The translations under genes and the position numbers were made by a program. A model generated the notes under the pieces. The model worked only from the letters and a program-made list of their open reading frames with translations. It was not told the DNA's origin and ran no database searches. Of a stretch of DNA of 64,000 bases, positions 39,030 to 48,396 are shown piece after piece. Within the stretch, counting starts at the first letter, position 1; every line of letters starts with the position of its first letter. The stretch is from Myxococcus stipitatus DSM 14675 (GTDB taxonomy: Bacteria; Myxococcota; Myxococcia; Myxococcales; Myxococcaceae): the NCBI RefSeq assembly GCF_000331735.1, contig NC_020126.1, forward strand, positions 2,108,001-2,172,000, written 5' to 3'.

Positions 39030-39998
39030 ATGAACGTGCGTTCTGGCGGGCGGGTGGGGCTGGGAGTCGTGCTGGCGCTGATGGTCGGGGCCTGCCGTCA
39101 GAAGGAGGCGGCGACCCAGGCGCCCGTGACGCCCGTGGCGCCGGTGGCTCCCAAGCCCTCCGCCGCGGTGGACGTGAAGGTCGACCCGGTGGCGCGCGGC
39201 CGGTATCTGGCGGAGTCCGTGCTGGTGTGCGGCGCCTGCCACACCGAGCGCGACTACTCCCGCGTGGGCGGGCCGGTGAAGGGCGCGCCGCTCGCGGGGG
39301 ACTGCTTCGGCGAGGCCCACGGAATGCCCGTCAAGGTGTGCGCGTCCAACATCACCTCGGACCCCGAGCATGGCATCGGCCGGTGGACGGATGAGGAGCT
39401 GATTCGGGCGATGCGGGAGGGCCGGGGCCGCGACGGCCGGGTGCTCTTCCCCATGATGCCGTACGGCGACTGGAAGGCCCTCTCCGACGAGGATGCACGC
39501 GCGGTCGTGGCGTACCTGCGCCAGGTGCCCGCCGTCGCCCGCTCCACGCCGCGCACCCAGCTGCCCCCGGAGATGGCCGCCGAGCTCCAGGGGCTGGCCG
39601 TCCCCGTGTCGGGCCCCGTCGCGGGACCCAAGGAGGACCTGGTGGCCCGGGGCCAGTACCTGACCACCATCGGCCAGTGCGGCACGTGTCATGCGGGCAT
39701 GGCGGAGGGCGCCAAGCCCTTCTCGGGGGGGATTCCCATCCCCGGGCCCTTCGGCCAGGAGACGGCGCCGTCCCTCCACCCGGCGGACGCCCTGCTCCGG
39801 GGGATGAACGAGGACGCCTTCGTGGCGCGCTTCAAGACCTGGAAGGACGTGCCCCAGGTCGCCAGCCGCCAGGGGCAGGTCAACAAGCTGGTCATGCCCT
39901 GGGTCTTCTTCGCGGGCTTCCAGGAGGATGACCTGCGCGCCATGTACCGCTACCTCCGCACCCTCCCGGCCGCCTCGCCCCCGTCCGCCGGAAAGTAA
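39030..39998 (+). CDS. Diheme cytochrome c lipoprotein
   Basis: A 322-aa exported protein. The signal peptide ends in lipobox MVGAC (Cys22), followed by a Pro/Ala linker. Two cytochrome c domains carry CGACH (about residue 70) and CGTCH (about 217), each with a distal Met region. This is the layout of diheme c-type cytochromes that pass electrons in the periplasm, anchored to a membrane by lipid. It begins 2 bp after the Rieske gene stop and is likely cotranscribed. Whether it feeds the cytoplasmic Rieske protein is doubtful, since the compartments differ; it may instead belong with the following multiheme lipoprotein. Confidence 0.9.
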   Translation: MNVRSGGRVGLGVVLALMVGACRQKEAATQAPVTPVAPVAPKPSAAVDVKVDPVARGRYLAESVLVCGACHTERDYSRVGGPVKGAPLAGDCFGEAHGMPVKVCASNITSDPEHGIGRWTDEELIRAMREGRGRDGRVLFPMMPYGDWKALSDEDARAVVAYLRQVPAVARSTPRTQLPPEMAAELQGLAVPVSGPVAGPKEDLVARGQYLTTIGQCGTCHAGMAEGAKPFSGGIPIPGPFGQETAPSLHPADALLRGMNEDAFVARFKTWKDVPQVASRQGQVNKLVMPWVFFAGFQEDDLRAMYRYLRTLPAASPPSAGK

Positions 39999-40107
39999 GT
40001 TCAGCCGACTCTTGGCGTCTCGGCTCCAGGGCCGATAGAATTCTCGGGTTCTTATTCGCCGGACCTTGGCCGCCAGCAGCCGCGCGGGAGGTCCGGCACG
40101 AGCCCTC

Positions 40108-42009
40108 ATGCCATCGCCTTTCAAGACCCTGCTCCTGACGCTTCCGGTGCTGGTGCTCCTCCCGGCCTGCGACCTGTTCGATACGTCCGATGCGGAGGGG
40201 ACGCGCGGGCGCGGCGCCAGGGCCTTCGACCCGTATGCGAGCTCCGCCTCCGGGGCCATCTCCCTGTCCCTGCTGTCCTTCAAGGGGTGCGCCATCCTCC
40301 CCAACGGGGAGCCGGTGACGAAGGGCGGGCTGAACCTGCCGGACTATCCGAATGAGTGTCTGAACCTCAACCTGGGCTTCCCCATCGCCGCGCCGGCGCT
40401 CCCGCCCAGCGCGCGCATGCAGGTGACGCCGGGGCAGGCGTACTTCCTGCGCGAGTTCTCCGCGGTGGACATGCTCCAGAACGTCCACACGGACTACAAT
40501 GATCGCCGGACCCCGGCGGCCTGGGCCCGCCTCCAGTCGAACTTCAAGGACCTGGACTGGAGTGGCCTGTCGGTGGGGCAGGACGACTGGAAGGTCCAGG
40601 ACCGCGGGACGCTCCAGCGCGAGACCTTCTACGAGAACGCGGCGTGGATGACGTCCACCACGGACACGCTGCTGCTGGAGGTGCTGGACTCCGACGGCAA
40701 CGTCCGCACGAGCGAGACCTACAAGCGCACCGACTTCCTGTCGGAGAGCAGCGCCACGGGCCGCACGCGGGTGAGCTTCACGGTGACGGGACTTGCGCCC
40801 CCGCGCTTCCCGGACGACCCGATTCCGGTCGTGTCCGGGGAGCGGGAGGCCCTGGTCTACGCCAGCACCGTGAAGGTGTCGTTCGCCAACTCCACCAACC
40901 CCTTCAAGTCCTTCACCATGCCGCAGCTCCAGGGCGAGGGGCTCATCCGGGTGACGTGGAGCCTGATGCCCAAGAAGCCGTTCCTGTTCCCGGTGAGCTT
41001 CGTGCCCGCGGCGGAGCGGCCGGCCACCTGCTACCAGGTGGGCGCGGACGGGCTGGCCACGGATGTGCCCGTGCCCTGCGGCTTCGGCCTGTCCCAGAAG
41101 GTGGTGATGACGCCGCCGCGCAATGGCCGCTACCTGGAGGCGGGGGAGGCGCTCGACTTCGTCATCTCGCTCCAGGATGGCGACGGCCACTCGCTGCACG
41201 CGCGGGACTCACTGCCTTCGTTCAAGCAGTACATGGAAGGCGAGTCCAACGGCCTGGCCCACTTCAACAGCTTCATGTTGGTGAACTGGCGCGACGGCAG
41301 CGCCTCCGAGTCGGGCTACAAGGTCGTGGGCCCGCTTCAGGACCTGGTGGTCGTCAACGGCGCGCACACGCCTCCGTACTTCGCGTTCCCGGAGGCCGTG
41401 GAGCCCCAGTACTACGTGCCCCCCAGCTCGACGTACCTCCCGGGCGGCTCGCTCCACCAGCCCAACACACGCATCACGGTGCCGCTGCCCGCGAACGCGA
41501 AGCCCGGCACGTACGCCCTGCTCGTCAAGGGACACCGCGACTTCATGGGCGAGCGCCTCAACCGCATGGACCCGTTCTTCTTCCAGGTGGGCCAGGCCGA
41601 GCGCACGACGTACCCGGGGAAGATTGGCAACTGCCAGGTCTGCCACAACGGGCCGAACTCCCTGAACAACGTCCACCATGGTGGGTCGGTGGACAACGTG
41701 GAGGCTTGCAAGGTGTGCCACTACGACGAGGGCGTGGGGCACGTCTCCGACTTCATGCACCGCATCCACGTCAACTCGCGCAAGTACCAGCAGAACAAGG
41801 GTGACTGCACCCTGTGCCATCTGACGCGCGAGAGCACGCTCCGGCCCAGCCTCATCGCCTGCGCGGGCTGCCACCCCGGCACCCACGGCAATGAGTACAA
41901 GCACCTCGAGTTTCAAGACCTCAGCGCTGTCCCCAACATCTACGGCAACTGCGCCAACGCCTGTCACGTGACCTCGCCTCCGCGCGAGCACGTGTTGCCC
42001 AAGCGCTGA
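40108..42009 (+). CDS. Pentaheme cytochrome c lipoprotein (OmcA/MtrC-like C-terminus)
   Basis: A 633-aa protein. I start at ATG 40108 because the signal peptide then follows directly (TLLLTLPVLVLLPAC, lipobox Cys21). Residues about 25-500 are a beta-rich domain without heme motifs. The last 130 residues contain CQVCH, CKVCH, CTLCH, CAGCH and a CANACH (C-x3-CH) variant, so five hemes are possible, with many extra His for axial ligands. This resembles the heme-binding half of OmcA/MtrC-type surface cytochromes, but smaller. It lies 109 bp downstream of the diheme gene and 17 bp before a lipoprotein gene. A role in electron transfer at or beyond the outer membrane is inferred. Confidence 0.88.
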   Translation: MPSPFKTLLLTLPVLVLLPACDLFDTSDAEGTRGRGARAFDPYASSASGAISLSLLSFKGCAILPNGEPVTKGGLNLPDYPNECLNLNLGFPIAAPALPPSARMQVTPGQAYFLREFSAVDMLQNVHTDYNDRRTPAAWARLQSNFKDLDWSGLSVGQDDWKVQDRGTLQRETFYENAAWMTSTTDTLLLEVLDSDGNVRTSETYKRTDFLSESSATGRTRVSFTVTGLAPPRFPDDPIPVVSGEREALVYASTVKVSFANSTNPFKSFTMPQLQGEGLIRVTWSLMPKKPFLFPVSFVPAAERPATCYQVGADGLATDVPVPCGFGLSQKVVMTPPRNGRYLEAGEALDFVISLQDGDGHSLHARDSLPSFKQYMEGESNGLAHFNSFMLVNWRDGSASESGYKVVGPLQDLVVVNGAHTPPYFAFPEAVEPQYYVPPSSTYLPGGSLHQPNTRITVPLPANAKPGTYALLVKGHRDFMGERLNRMDPFFFQVGQAERTTYPGKIGNCQVCHNGPNSLNNVHHGGSVDNVEACKVCHYDEGVGHVSDFMHRIHVNSRKYQQNKGDCTLCHLTRESTLRPSLIACAGCHPGTHGNEYKHLEFQDLSAVPNIYGNCANACHVTSPPREHVLPKR

Positions 42010-42026
42010 ACTGGACGAGGACCGAC

Positions 42027-43115
42027 ATGATGGCCCGCCACCTCACTATCGCGTTCATGGTCGCCGCCGCGCTGAGCGGCTGCTCCGACGTCGAGCCCAT
42101 TCCGCCCCCGCCAGTTCAGCCGCCGAGCACGGGCGTGCTGCCGGAGCGCCAGTCCACCGTGTCGGGCGTGCTCTACGACCCGGAGGCGTTCTTCGTTCAG
42201 TTCGTGACCTACTCGGCGATGGGGGAGGAGCCCATTCCTCCCGGGTTGTTCCCCAAGTCGCCCTTCCTGCTGTACTCGGCCATCCCCGATGCGCAGGTGC
42301 GCCTGGCCGGGGCGGGACTGCCGTCGGTGTCCAGCGGGGTCTCCTCCTTCGAGGGGGCCTGGCTGACGACGGGCGTCACGATGAGCGACAGCGCGCCCTA
42401 CCTGGCGGAGGCGCTTCCTCCCGACGGCCCGGTGGCCTTCTTCCCGGAGGGCGCGTTCTTCCCGCTCCCGCCCGCGAAGCACTACGCCACCACGAGCATC
42501 CGCCCCATCCAGGTGCAGGTGAACGACTGCCGGTCGCAGGCGGCGGTGATGGTGGGAAGCACGGGGGCGCTGGACGCGGTGGCGCGGCACCTGACGAGCA
42601 CGGGGACGCCGACGACCCCGGATGACCTGGTGGACCCGGCGAAGACGGGCGGCGTGGTCCTGTTCTGGGTCCACCCGGGCAGCCTCTTCTTCGACTTCAT
42701 GTATGAGCCGATGGACTCCGTCGTGGGCGAGACGAGCGCGGGCACCTTGCTGGCGGTGGACTGGGCTCCCCCTGGGGAAGGGCCTCCGGGGCAGTCGCCC
42801 CTGGGCTTCTTCGTGACGCCGGGCTCGGGCGGGTCCATTGGCTACTACGCGCTGGTTCTGCCGCGAGGGCTGACGACTCCGGTGAAGGTGACCTTCAAGG
42901 ACACCCTCATCACCACGGTTCCAGACCCGATGGACCCTTATGGCCTGCGCCCGTGGCCGATTGCTCCCATCACCGTGCAGCCGCACGCGGGGGTCTCCGT
43001 GCAGCGCGTGTTCGCGGGCTTCACCAAGGAGCCCCCGCCGCCGGATCCGCTCGAGCCTCCCGGGATGCCGCCGGAGGATGAGGGCTGGCGGTGTGTCCCG
43101 CCGGAGCACGAGTAG
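42027..43115 (+). CDS. Uncharacterised lipoprotein
   Basis: A 362-aa protein with a lipoprotein signal peptide (AFMVAAALSGC, Cys19) and a Pro-rich stretch right after it. The rest is a beta-rich fold with many Pro/Gly and no motif I recognise. The C-terminus (PPPPDPLEPPGMPPEDEG) is Pro-rich. It follows the pentaheme cytochrome by 17 bp and is probably its partner in the outer membrane. No heme or metal motif is present. It is convergent with the TldD-like gene. Confidence 0.8.
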   Translation: MMARHLTIAFMVAAALSGCSDVEPIPPPPVQPPSTGVLPERQSTVSGVLYDPEAFFVQFVTYSAMGEEPIPPGLFPKSPFLLYSAIPDAQVRLAGAGLPSVSSGVSSFEGAWLTTGVTMSDSAPYLAEALPPDGPVAFFPEGAFFPLPPAKHYATTSIRPIQVQVNDCRSQAAVMVGSTGALDAVARHLTSTGTPTTPDDLVDPAKTGGVVLFWVHPGSLFFDFMYEPMDSVVGETSAGTLLAVDWAPPGEGPPGQSPLGFFVTPGSGGSIGYYALVLPRGLTTPVKVTFKDTLITTVPDPMDPYGLRPWPIAPITVQPHAGVSVQRVFAGFTKEPPPPDPLEPPGMPPEDEGWRCVPPEHE

Positions 43116-43134
43116 CTCCGGCTGCTTGAGCCGC

Positions 43135-44436
43135 TCAGTGCGCTGGGCGGACGTGCAGCCCACGGAACCTCACCGTGGGCTGTCCGAAGGACACGGGCAG
43201 GGGCCCGTGGTCGAGCTTGCGGCAGCCGCGCGTGGCGAAGAGGTTGCGCGCGTCGGCGCCCACCGCGTCGATGGAGGCCAGGGCCTCCAGGCCGTTGCCC
43301 GCGAGGATGCCCGGTGACACGCGCTGCCCCAGGCGGCCGTCGCGGACCTCGCGAGCCTCCACGATGTAGAAGCTGAAGTCCCCCGACAGCAGGTCCATGT
43401 GCCGAGGCATGAGGTGCTGGACGAGCAGGCCGTGGGACAGGTTCCCCAGGAGCGTGTCCAGGTCTCCCTCATGTGGCTCCACGCGCGTGTGGGCCATGCG
43501 TGGCAGGGGCGGGTGACGGAAGCTCACGCGTCGGCCGTGTCCGTTGGGAGCGTGGCCCAGGTGGCAGGCGCTGCGTGAGTCGAGCAAGGGTGCGTCCACG
43601 ATGCCCGCGCTGAGCAGGCGCACGGCCTGGGCGGGCTGGCCCTCGTCGTCCCAGGCCAGGGTGAGGGAGCCGTGTCCCTCGGTGGGGTCGTCGGACACGG
43701 ACAGCCAGGGACCCGCGACGCGCTGCCCGAGCCGGCGCGCGAGGTAGGAGCCGCTTCGCGCGACGACATCTCCTTCGAGGGGATGGCCGCAGACCTCGTG
43801 GAAGAAGCACGCGGAGGCCGCGCCCGGTGGGAAGACGATGGGCAGGACTCCGGTGGGGCAGGGGACGCCTGGGCTGGACTCGCGAAGCTCGCGCACGAGG
43901 GTGGTGGCGTGCTGCACGAGGGTCGGGAGTTGGGCGTGGAGCTGGGTGAGGTCGGGGAAGGCGAAGGCGCGCCAGGCGTCGAGGCTGCCGCCGTGGGCGG
44001 GCACGGAGGTCTTGAGCTCGAGGATGGCGTGGCGGGAGACCTGCTGGGTGGAGGTGTGCTCGTCGAAGTAGAGGGTGCGGCGCTCCACTTCGCGGAGCAG
44101 CACATCCAGGGAGGGGGCTCCGGCGTCGTGGGCGGAGGCCACCAGGCTTCGGATGATGTCCATCGCCCGAGCTCCCGAGGTCTCGAGGTCGGAGGAAGGG
44201 GCGAGCAGGGCACGAGTGCTCGCGCGGGGGGCGGAGGGGAGGGAGGCGGCGAGGCGGACGGGGTCGAGGTGTTCCTCCCAGAGGTGCTCGGTGCCGCCGT
44301 CGGCGGGGCGGGACTCGCAGAGGCCCTGGTCTCGTTGAAGGGGGAGGACGCGTGAGCCGGAGCGGGAGTGAACGGCTTCGGCAGTGTCTCGCCGCTCCAC
44401 GAACCAGCTCGACCTGTTGGACTTCGCGGCGCGCAC
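43135..44436 (-). CDS. TldD-like metallopeptidase
   Basis: A protein of up to 433 aa. It carries FFHEVCGHPLEGD, the HExxxH zinc motif of TldD, and downstream RHPPLPRMAHTRVEP and VEAREVRDGRLGQ, all placed as in TldD/PmbA proteins. With TldE, TldD forms a hollow protease that trims unfolded peptides and, in several known cases, RiPP leaders. The first about 90 residues are unlike the family, so the true start may be inside (ATG about 44163 begins MDIIRSLVASAHDAG). A TldE-like gene lies 0.7 kb away on the other strand, so the two subunits are divergent here rather than in tandem. Composition matches the neighbours. Confidence 0.85.
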   Translation of the reverse strand: MRAAKSNRSSWFVERRDTAEAVHSRSGSRVLPLQRDQGLCESRPADGGTEHLWEEHLDPVRLAASLPSAPRASTRALLAPSSDLETSGARAMDIIRSLVASAHDAGAPSLDVLLREVERRTLYFDEHTSTQQVSRHAILELKTSVPAHGGSLDAWRAFAFPDLTQLHAQLPTLVQHATTLVRELRESSPGVPCPTGVLPIVFPPGAASACFFHEVCGHPLEGDVVARSGSYLARRLGQRVAGPWLSVSDDPTEGHGSLTLAWDDEGQPAQAVRLLSAGIVDAPLLDSRSACHLGHAPNGHGRRVSFRHPPLPRMAHTRVEPHEGDLDTLLGNLSHGLLVQHLMPRHMDLLSGDFSFYIVEAREVRDGRLGQRVSPGILAGNGLEALASIDAVGADARNLFATRGCRKLDHGPLPVSFGQPTVRFRGLHVRPAH

Positions 44437-44544
44437 GTCTCGACGTTCTAGCCGACCCGCTGGGCCACGCGAAACGTGGGCGGTGAGATGTCAGGCCCAC
44501 TCGAGCGCGATAGCGTCGGCGACATCCATGCGGCAGGGGGGAAC

Positions 44545-44877
44545 ATGATTCACATCGTGGTGAGGCACCCGGATGACGTGCAGACGTGGAAGAACGACTG
44601 GGTGGATGGAAAGGGCCCCTTGATGAAGTGGATCACGACGGACGCGGAGGTGGCTCGGCACTGCCAGACGGCGAGGGTCACGGGCGTGCGCGTCCGGTTC
44701 CACCGGTGCGGCTTCCAGCCGTTTGTTCCCGTGGTCTGTTGTGACGCCCGCGTCAAGGACGTCCAGAAAGTCAGCCGGGATTTCTACATCGTGCACTTCG
44801 AGGACCAGGTGGCGATGAACCTGGAGCCGGTGCACAAGCCCCACCAGCGGCAGAACTGGTACAGGGCCGGGCCCTGA
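44545..44877 (+). CDS. Small uncharacterised protein
   Basis: A 110-aa protein. I start it at ATG 44545 (MIHIVVRHPDDVQTWKNDW) because AGGGGGG lies a few bases upstream; the ATG at 44476 has no such site. It is rich in charged and aromatic residues, with HRCGFQPFVPVVCC holding three cysteines. It has no signal peptide or membrane helix and matches no family I can name. It sits between the two divergent Tld-like genes, which may be chance. Confidence 0.6.
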   Translation: MIHIVVRHPDDVQTWKNDWVDGKGPLMKWITTDAEVARHCQTARVTGVRVRFHRCGFQPFVPVVCCDARVKDVQKVSRDFYIVHFEDQVAMNLEPVHKPHQRQNWYRAGP

Positions 44878-45129
44878 GCGTGGGGATGCCGGGTTCTCTG
44901 CGCGGACCGTGGGGCGCTTCATCGGCACCGACCCGCCCCCGAACAACCGGGCACTGAGTCGCAGGACTCGCGAGCGGGAGTTCCTCGCCGCTTCATTCAG
45001 CGGCGGCCTCATGGGTGTCTCCGCTGCCGAGCCCCTGCGCGGCGGAAGTGCCCCTGTTCTCAGGGTGGCCCGAGGGAAGAGGCCCCGGCGCGGCAAGGCT
45101 CACCGCCGAATGAGGCATGATGGTGTCAC

Positions 45130-46464
45130 GTGAGCACTGGCCCCTGTGAAGATGTGCGGCGAGAAGTCGGCGCGGAACGGATGACGCCGGATGCACTGGT
45201 GGCGGCCGCGCGTGCTGCGCTCGCGGAGGCTGGCCCGGAGCTCGCGGGGTTGGAGGCAGAGCTGTTCCTCGTGCGCGAGGGCTCGCTCGCGCTGGAGCAT
45301 GAGGCCTCCTCGAATACCTTCGCAGCCCGCCTGGGCGACACGTGCTCGGCCGTCGCTCGAGTCTGGAACGCCACGGTGCGCGGCGGAGCGTCAGGACCCA
45401 TCGGAGAGGGCGCGGACCTCCGGCGGCTCCTGGTTCAGGCCGCACAGCGCACTGTTCCGTCGTCCTCGCCTCCACCTGTCACGCCACTCCCCACCGACTC
45501 GCGGCTCCCTTCGTGGCACTGGGAGCCCTCCGTGTCGGAGGCACGGAGCGATGCCGTGCGTATCGCTCGCGAGTGCGTACCCGAAGGCATCGTGGTGCAG
45601 GCGCTCGTGCTCACCCGCCGATTCACCTGGTCCGCGCTCGTGCGAGGTCACGACGTGCTCGCGCAAGTGGAGCAGCGAGAGGAAGCCTTCGTCCGCTGCG
45701 AGACTCCCAGAGGCGCGGTGGTGGATGCGATAGGGCTGCGCGCCGGCCAGACGGCATGGGCGGCGCTGCGCGAACGGCTGCACGCCGCGGTTGACGCATT
45801 GTCGGGCCCTGTTCGTGAGGCGGACCCGCGCCTTCCTCGCGTGTTGCGTCCCGCGGTCGCCGCACCTCTCGTCGCGGGGCTGGGCTGGTTGCTGCGCGGT
45901 GACGTCGCGGTCTCGACGCCCGCGCTGGCTCGTGCGGTGGGCAAGAAGGTCTTCCCCTCCCTGCTCACGGTGGAAGACCTCCCCCGACACGCCGAGGGGA
46001 CACGTCAACGAGACTGGGACGACGAGGGGCGAGCAGCACAGGCTCTTCGCCTGGTCGAGGAAGGACGACTGCTGGGCTTCCTCCACTCCCAGGAGAGCGC
46101 CGCGCGCCTGGGCGTTCCAGCGCACGGACGCGGACTTCGCGACGGAGCCATCGAGCCCGGCGCCACCTCGCTCAACTTCTTCATCGCTCCTCGTGGAGCC
46201 ACCTTGCCCGCGAGCTACACGGAGCTGGTCGCGAGAGTCGAGACCTTCACGACGATGCCGCGCCCCGGGCGAGTGTCCCTCATCGCTGGTGGGTGGGAGG
46301 TCCGCGACGGACGACGTGTGCACCGCATCGCGCCGATGGAGTTGGAGTTGCCCGTGCTGGAGACCTTCCGCTCGCTCCGAGGCGTGGGGGCCGACCTGAC
46401 GTTCTTCCCCACCGCCGAGGGCTGCGGCACCCCCACGTTGCTGCTTCCTCCCGCGACGGAGTGA
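45130..46464 (+). CDS. TldE/PmbA-like protein (no zinc motif)
   Basis: A protein of 444 aa from GTG 45130, or 427 from ATG 45181; neither has a clear ribosome site. It shares the TldD/PmbA fold pattern: an N-terminal AELFLVREGSLALEHE strand region and a C-terminal SLNFFIAPRGATLPASYTEL followed by FTTMPRPGRVSLIAGGWEV. It has no HExxxH, so it should be the non-catalytic TldE/PmbA partner. In known systems TldE completes the cavity of the TldD protease. It is probably the partner of the divergent TldD-like protein at 43135-44436. Its 3' end is included in an imperfect duplication (46421-46641). Confidence 0.75.
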   Translation: MSTGPCEDVRREVGAERMTPDALVAAARAALAEAGPELAGLEAELFLVREGSLALEHEASSNTFAARLGDTCSAVARVWNATVRGGASGPIGEGADLRRLLVQAAQRTVPSSSPPPVTPLPTDSRLPSWHWEPSVSEARSDAVRIARECVPEGIVVQALVLTRRFTWSALVRGHDVLAQVEQREEAFVRCETPRGAVVDAIGLRAGQTAWAALRERLHAAVDALSGPVREADPRLPRVLRPAVAAPLVAGLGWLLRGDVAVSTPALARAVGKKVFPSLLTVEDLPRHAEGTRQRDWDDEGRAAQALRLVEEGRLLGFLHSQESAARLGVPAHGRGLRDGAIEPGATSLNFFIAPRGATLPASYTELVARVETFTTMPRPGRVSLIAGGWEVRDGRRVHRIAPMELELPVLETFRSLRGVGADLTFFPTAEGCGTPTLLLPPATE

Positions 46465-46641
46465 ACACGCCCGGTCCGCATGCGCGAGACCGACACGACT
46501 CGGGGTGCCGCTCTTCGCGTGGCTCACAGGGCTCGCCGGGGGCCGCTGCGCCCCCACGCTGCTTCCCTCGCTGGAGTGTGCACACCCGGTCCACACGCGC
46601 GAGGCCCACAGGACTCGCGGTGCTCCTGCGTCGCGCGGCTC
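46421..46641 (+). repeat. Imperfect tandem duplication covering the 3' end of the tldE-like gene
   Basis: Copy 1 (46421-46525) runs from inside the gene past its stop. Copy 2 (46545-46641) repeats it with substitutions and small gaps: GCTGCG..CCCCCACG.TGCTTCC, CACACCCGGTCC, ACTCGCGGTGCT. Copy 2 is non-coding. The remaining bases to 46729 show nothing else. Confidence 0.75.
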
Positions 46642-46729
46642 GCCACGGTGGAAGGACCGGTGGATACTCGACGGACCGCTGACGTGAGCCGACCTTCTCG
46701 CGCGGCGATGCTCACGGAGGAGCGCTGAG

Positions 46730-47629
46730 ATGGGGATGGATTCGTCGTCGGCCTCGGGCCCCGCGTCCGCGCGGACGGAGCGCGGCGTGGTGGCGGTGTG
46801 GCCCGCGAAGCCGACGGAGCTCGTCGGCGACTCTCGTGTGCTGCGCGCCCTTCCCCGTGTCGAGCTGCGCCGAGTGGGCCCCTTCGTCTTCTGCGACCAC
46901 TTCGGCCCCTCGCCCGCCGTGCCGGGGACCATGTCCGTGCCCCCGCATCCGCACATCGGCCTCCAGACCGTGACGTATCTGTTCTCCGGAGCCATCCGTC
47001 ACCGCGATTCCCTGGGCACCGTGCAGGACATCCAGCCCGGTGACATCAACTGGATGACCGCCGGCCGCGGCATCGTCCATGCGGAGGATGTGGACTCGAG
47101 CCCGGGGGCCCCACCGCTCCACGGCATCCAGACCTGGGTCGCGCTCCCTCGCGCGCAGCGCCAGATTCCGCCCGCCTTCGAGCACATCCCTTCGGCGATG
47201 CTGCCCTGCGTGGAGCACGAAGGCGCACGCGTGCGAGTCCTCGCCGGAAGACTGGGCGAGGCCCTCTCCCCCGTCCCCGCCTTCCATCCCCTGACATACC
47301 TGGACGTGGAGCTCGAAGCGGGAGCCACCGTCTCGTTCCCCGTGGAGCCCACCCACGCACTCGCCCTCTATGTGGCCGACGGCGACGTCTCCATCGGCGG
47401 CACCACGGTGGAGCGCGGCCTGCTCGCGCACCTGGACGAAGGCGCCTCCACGCTGACGCTGCACTCGGTGCGCGGTGGCCGCGCGATGGTGTTGGGTGGT
47501 GAGCCGTTGCCGGACCCGCTCGTCATCTGGTGGAACTTCGTCGTCGACAGCGTGGCCGAGGGCCGCGCGCGCTTCGCGGACTGGGAGGCGGGGCGCTTCC
47601 CGCCGCTCGCTCCCTGGGTGGACAAGTGA
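46730..47629 (+). CDS. Pirin family protein
   Basis: A 299-aa bicupin. The N-terminal cupin has the iron-binding set of pirins: PHPHIGLQTVTYLFSG supplies two His, and GRGIVHAED supplies the third His and the Glu. The C-terminal domain (from about residue 175, FHPLTYLDVELEAG) is the degenerate second cupin. Bacterial pirins act as quercetin dioxygenases or as redox sensors binding other enzymes. The first 20 residues (SSSASGPASARTERG) are extra and may be untranslated; GGAGG ahead of ATG 46730 supports the start used. It stands alone, following a duplication scar. Confidence 0.9.
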   Translation: MGMDSSSASGPASARTERGVVAVWPAKPTELVGDSRVLRALPRVELRRVGPFVFCDHFGPSPAVPGTMSVPPHPHIGLQTVTYLFSGAIRHRDSLGTVQDIQPGDINWMTAGRGIVHAEDVDSSPGAPPLHGIQTWVALPRAQRQIPPAFEHIPSAMLPCVEHEGARVRVLAGRLGEALSPVPAFHPLTYLDVELEAGATVSFPVEPTHALALYVADGDVSIGGTTVERGLLAHLDEGASTLTLHSVRGGRAMVLGGEPLPDPLVIWWNFVVDSVAEGRARFADWEAGRFPPLAPWVDK

Positions 47630-47717
47630 CCAGCCCTTCGTACCCAAGGACCACGCCTGGGCGTCCCCAATCCAGTGCATGCTGCGCGCGCGGCGGCGGA
47701 CGCCGGGAGGACAGCGG

Positions 47718-48362
47718 ATGTCGGGTCAGTCGTTGGCGATGAAGTTGTTGGAGGGTGCTCGGGAGTGGGCGAAGCGGCTGCCCTCCGCGCTCTCCGGAGA
47801 CATCGCGGTGGACGTCGGTGGCAAGCGGTTGCGGCTGTCCCACGTGCGCGTGGAGACGGTGGTGCGGCAGTTGTTGGGCAACGTGAAGCACCTGGAGCTG
47901 CGCCAGTGGGAGTCGCGTCCCAGCGTCTATGACCTCCGGCTGTCCGTGAAGGGCTGGAAGGTGCGCGTGGAGACGACGCTGGAGCGCGTGGAGCTCGCCT
48001 CGGGGCGCTACCGGCTGTGGCTGCTCACGCCCGGGAGGGTGGAGCTGGAGGAGTCTCGCGGCGCGTCGTCGCTGGTGATGGGCATCCTGCGCGCGGGCGC
48101 GGGAAGGGCCGCGCTGCGCACGCTCGCCGAGCGCCTCCTGCCTCCGGGACTGACCTGGAACGGACAGGTGCTCCAGGTGGAAGGAAAGCTCCCCGCCGAG
48201 GGCGTGCTGTCCGCGAAGCTCTTCGAGAACGCCGCGCTCGCGATGAGCGTGGAGCACGTGGAGGAGGGCCTGTGGCTGGGCGCCGAGGCCTGGCCTGGAC
48301 TGCTGGACCTGCTCCAGACGCTCTTCGGCACGGAGCTGCCTCGCACGCCGCCGGGGACCTGA
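47718..48362 (+). CDS. Uncharacterised protein
   Basis: A 214-aa protein. ATG 47718 is preceded by GGGAGG at 7 nt, which settles the start within a longer open frame. It has no signal peptide or membrane helix. It is mostly beta strand (IAVDVGGKRLRLSHVRVETVV, YDLRLSVKGWKVRVETTLERVEL), giving repeats of amphipathic strands that suggest a lipid-binding or DUF2993-like sheet. It matches no named family that I can assert. It is convergent with the next gene. Confidence 0.7.
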   Translation: MSGQSLAMKLLEGAREWAKRLPSALSGDIAVDVGGKRLRLSHVRVETVVRQLLGNVKHLELRQWESRPSVYDLRLSVKGWKVRVETTLERVELASGRYRLWLLTPGRVELEESRGASSLVMGILRAGAGRAALRTLAERLLPPGLTWNGQVLQVEGKLPAEGVLSAKLFENAALAMSVEHVEEGLWLGAEAWPGLLDLLQTLFGTELPRTPPGT

Positions 48363-48396
48363 CGCCTCCGGCGCGTGCGTGCGAGAGGCCCGGGGC

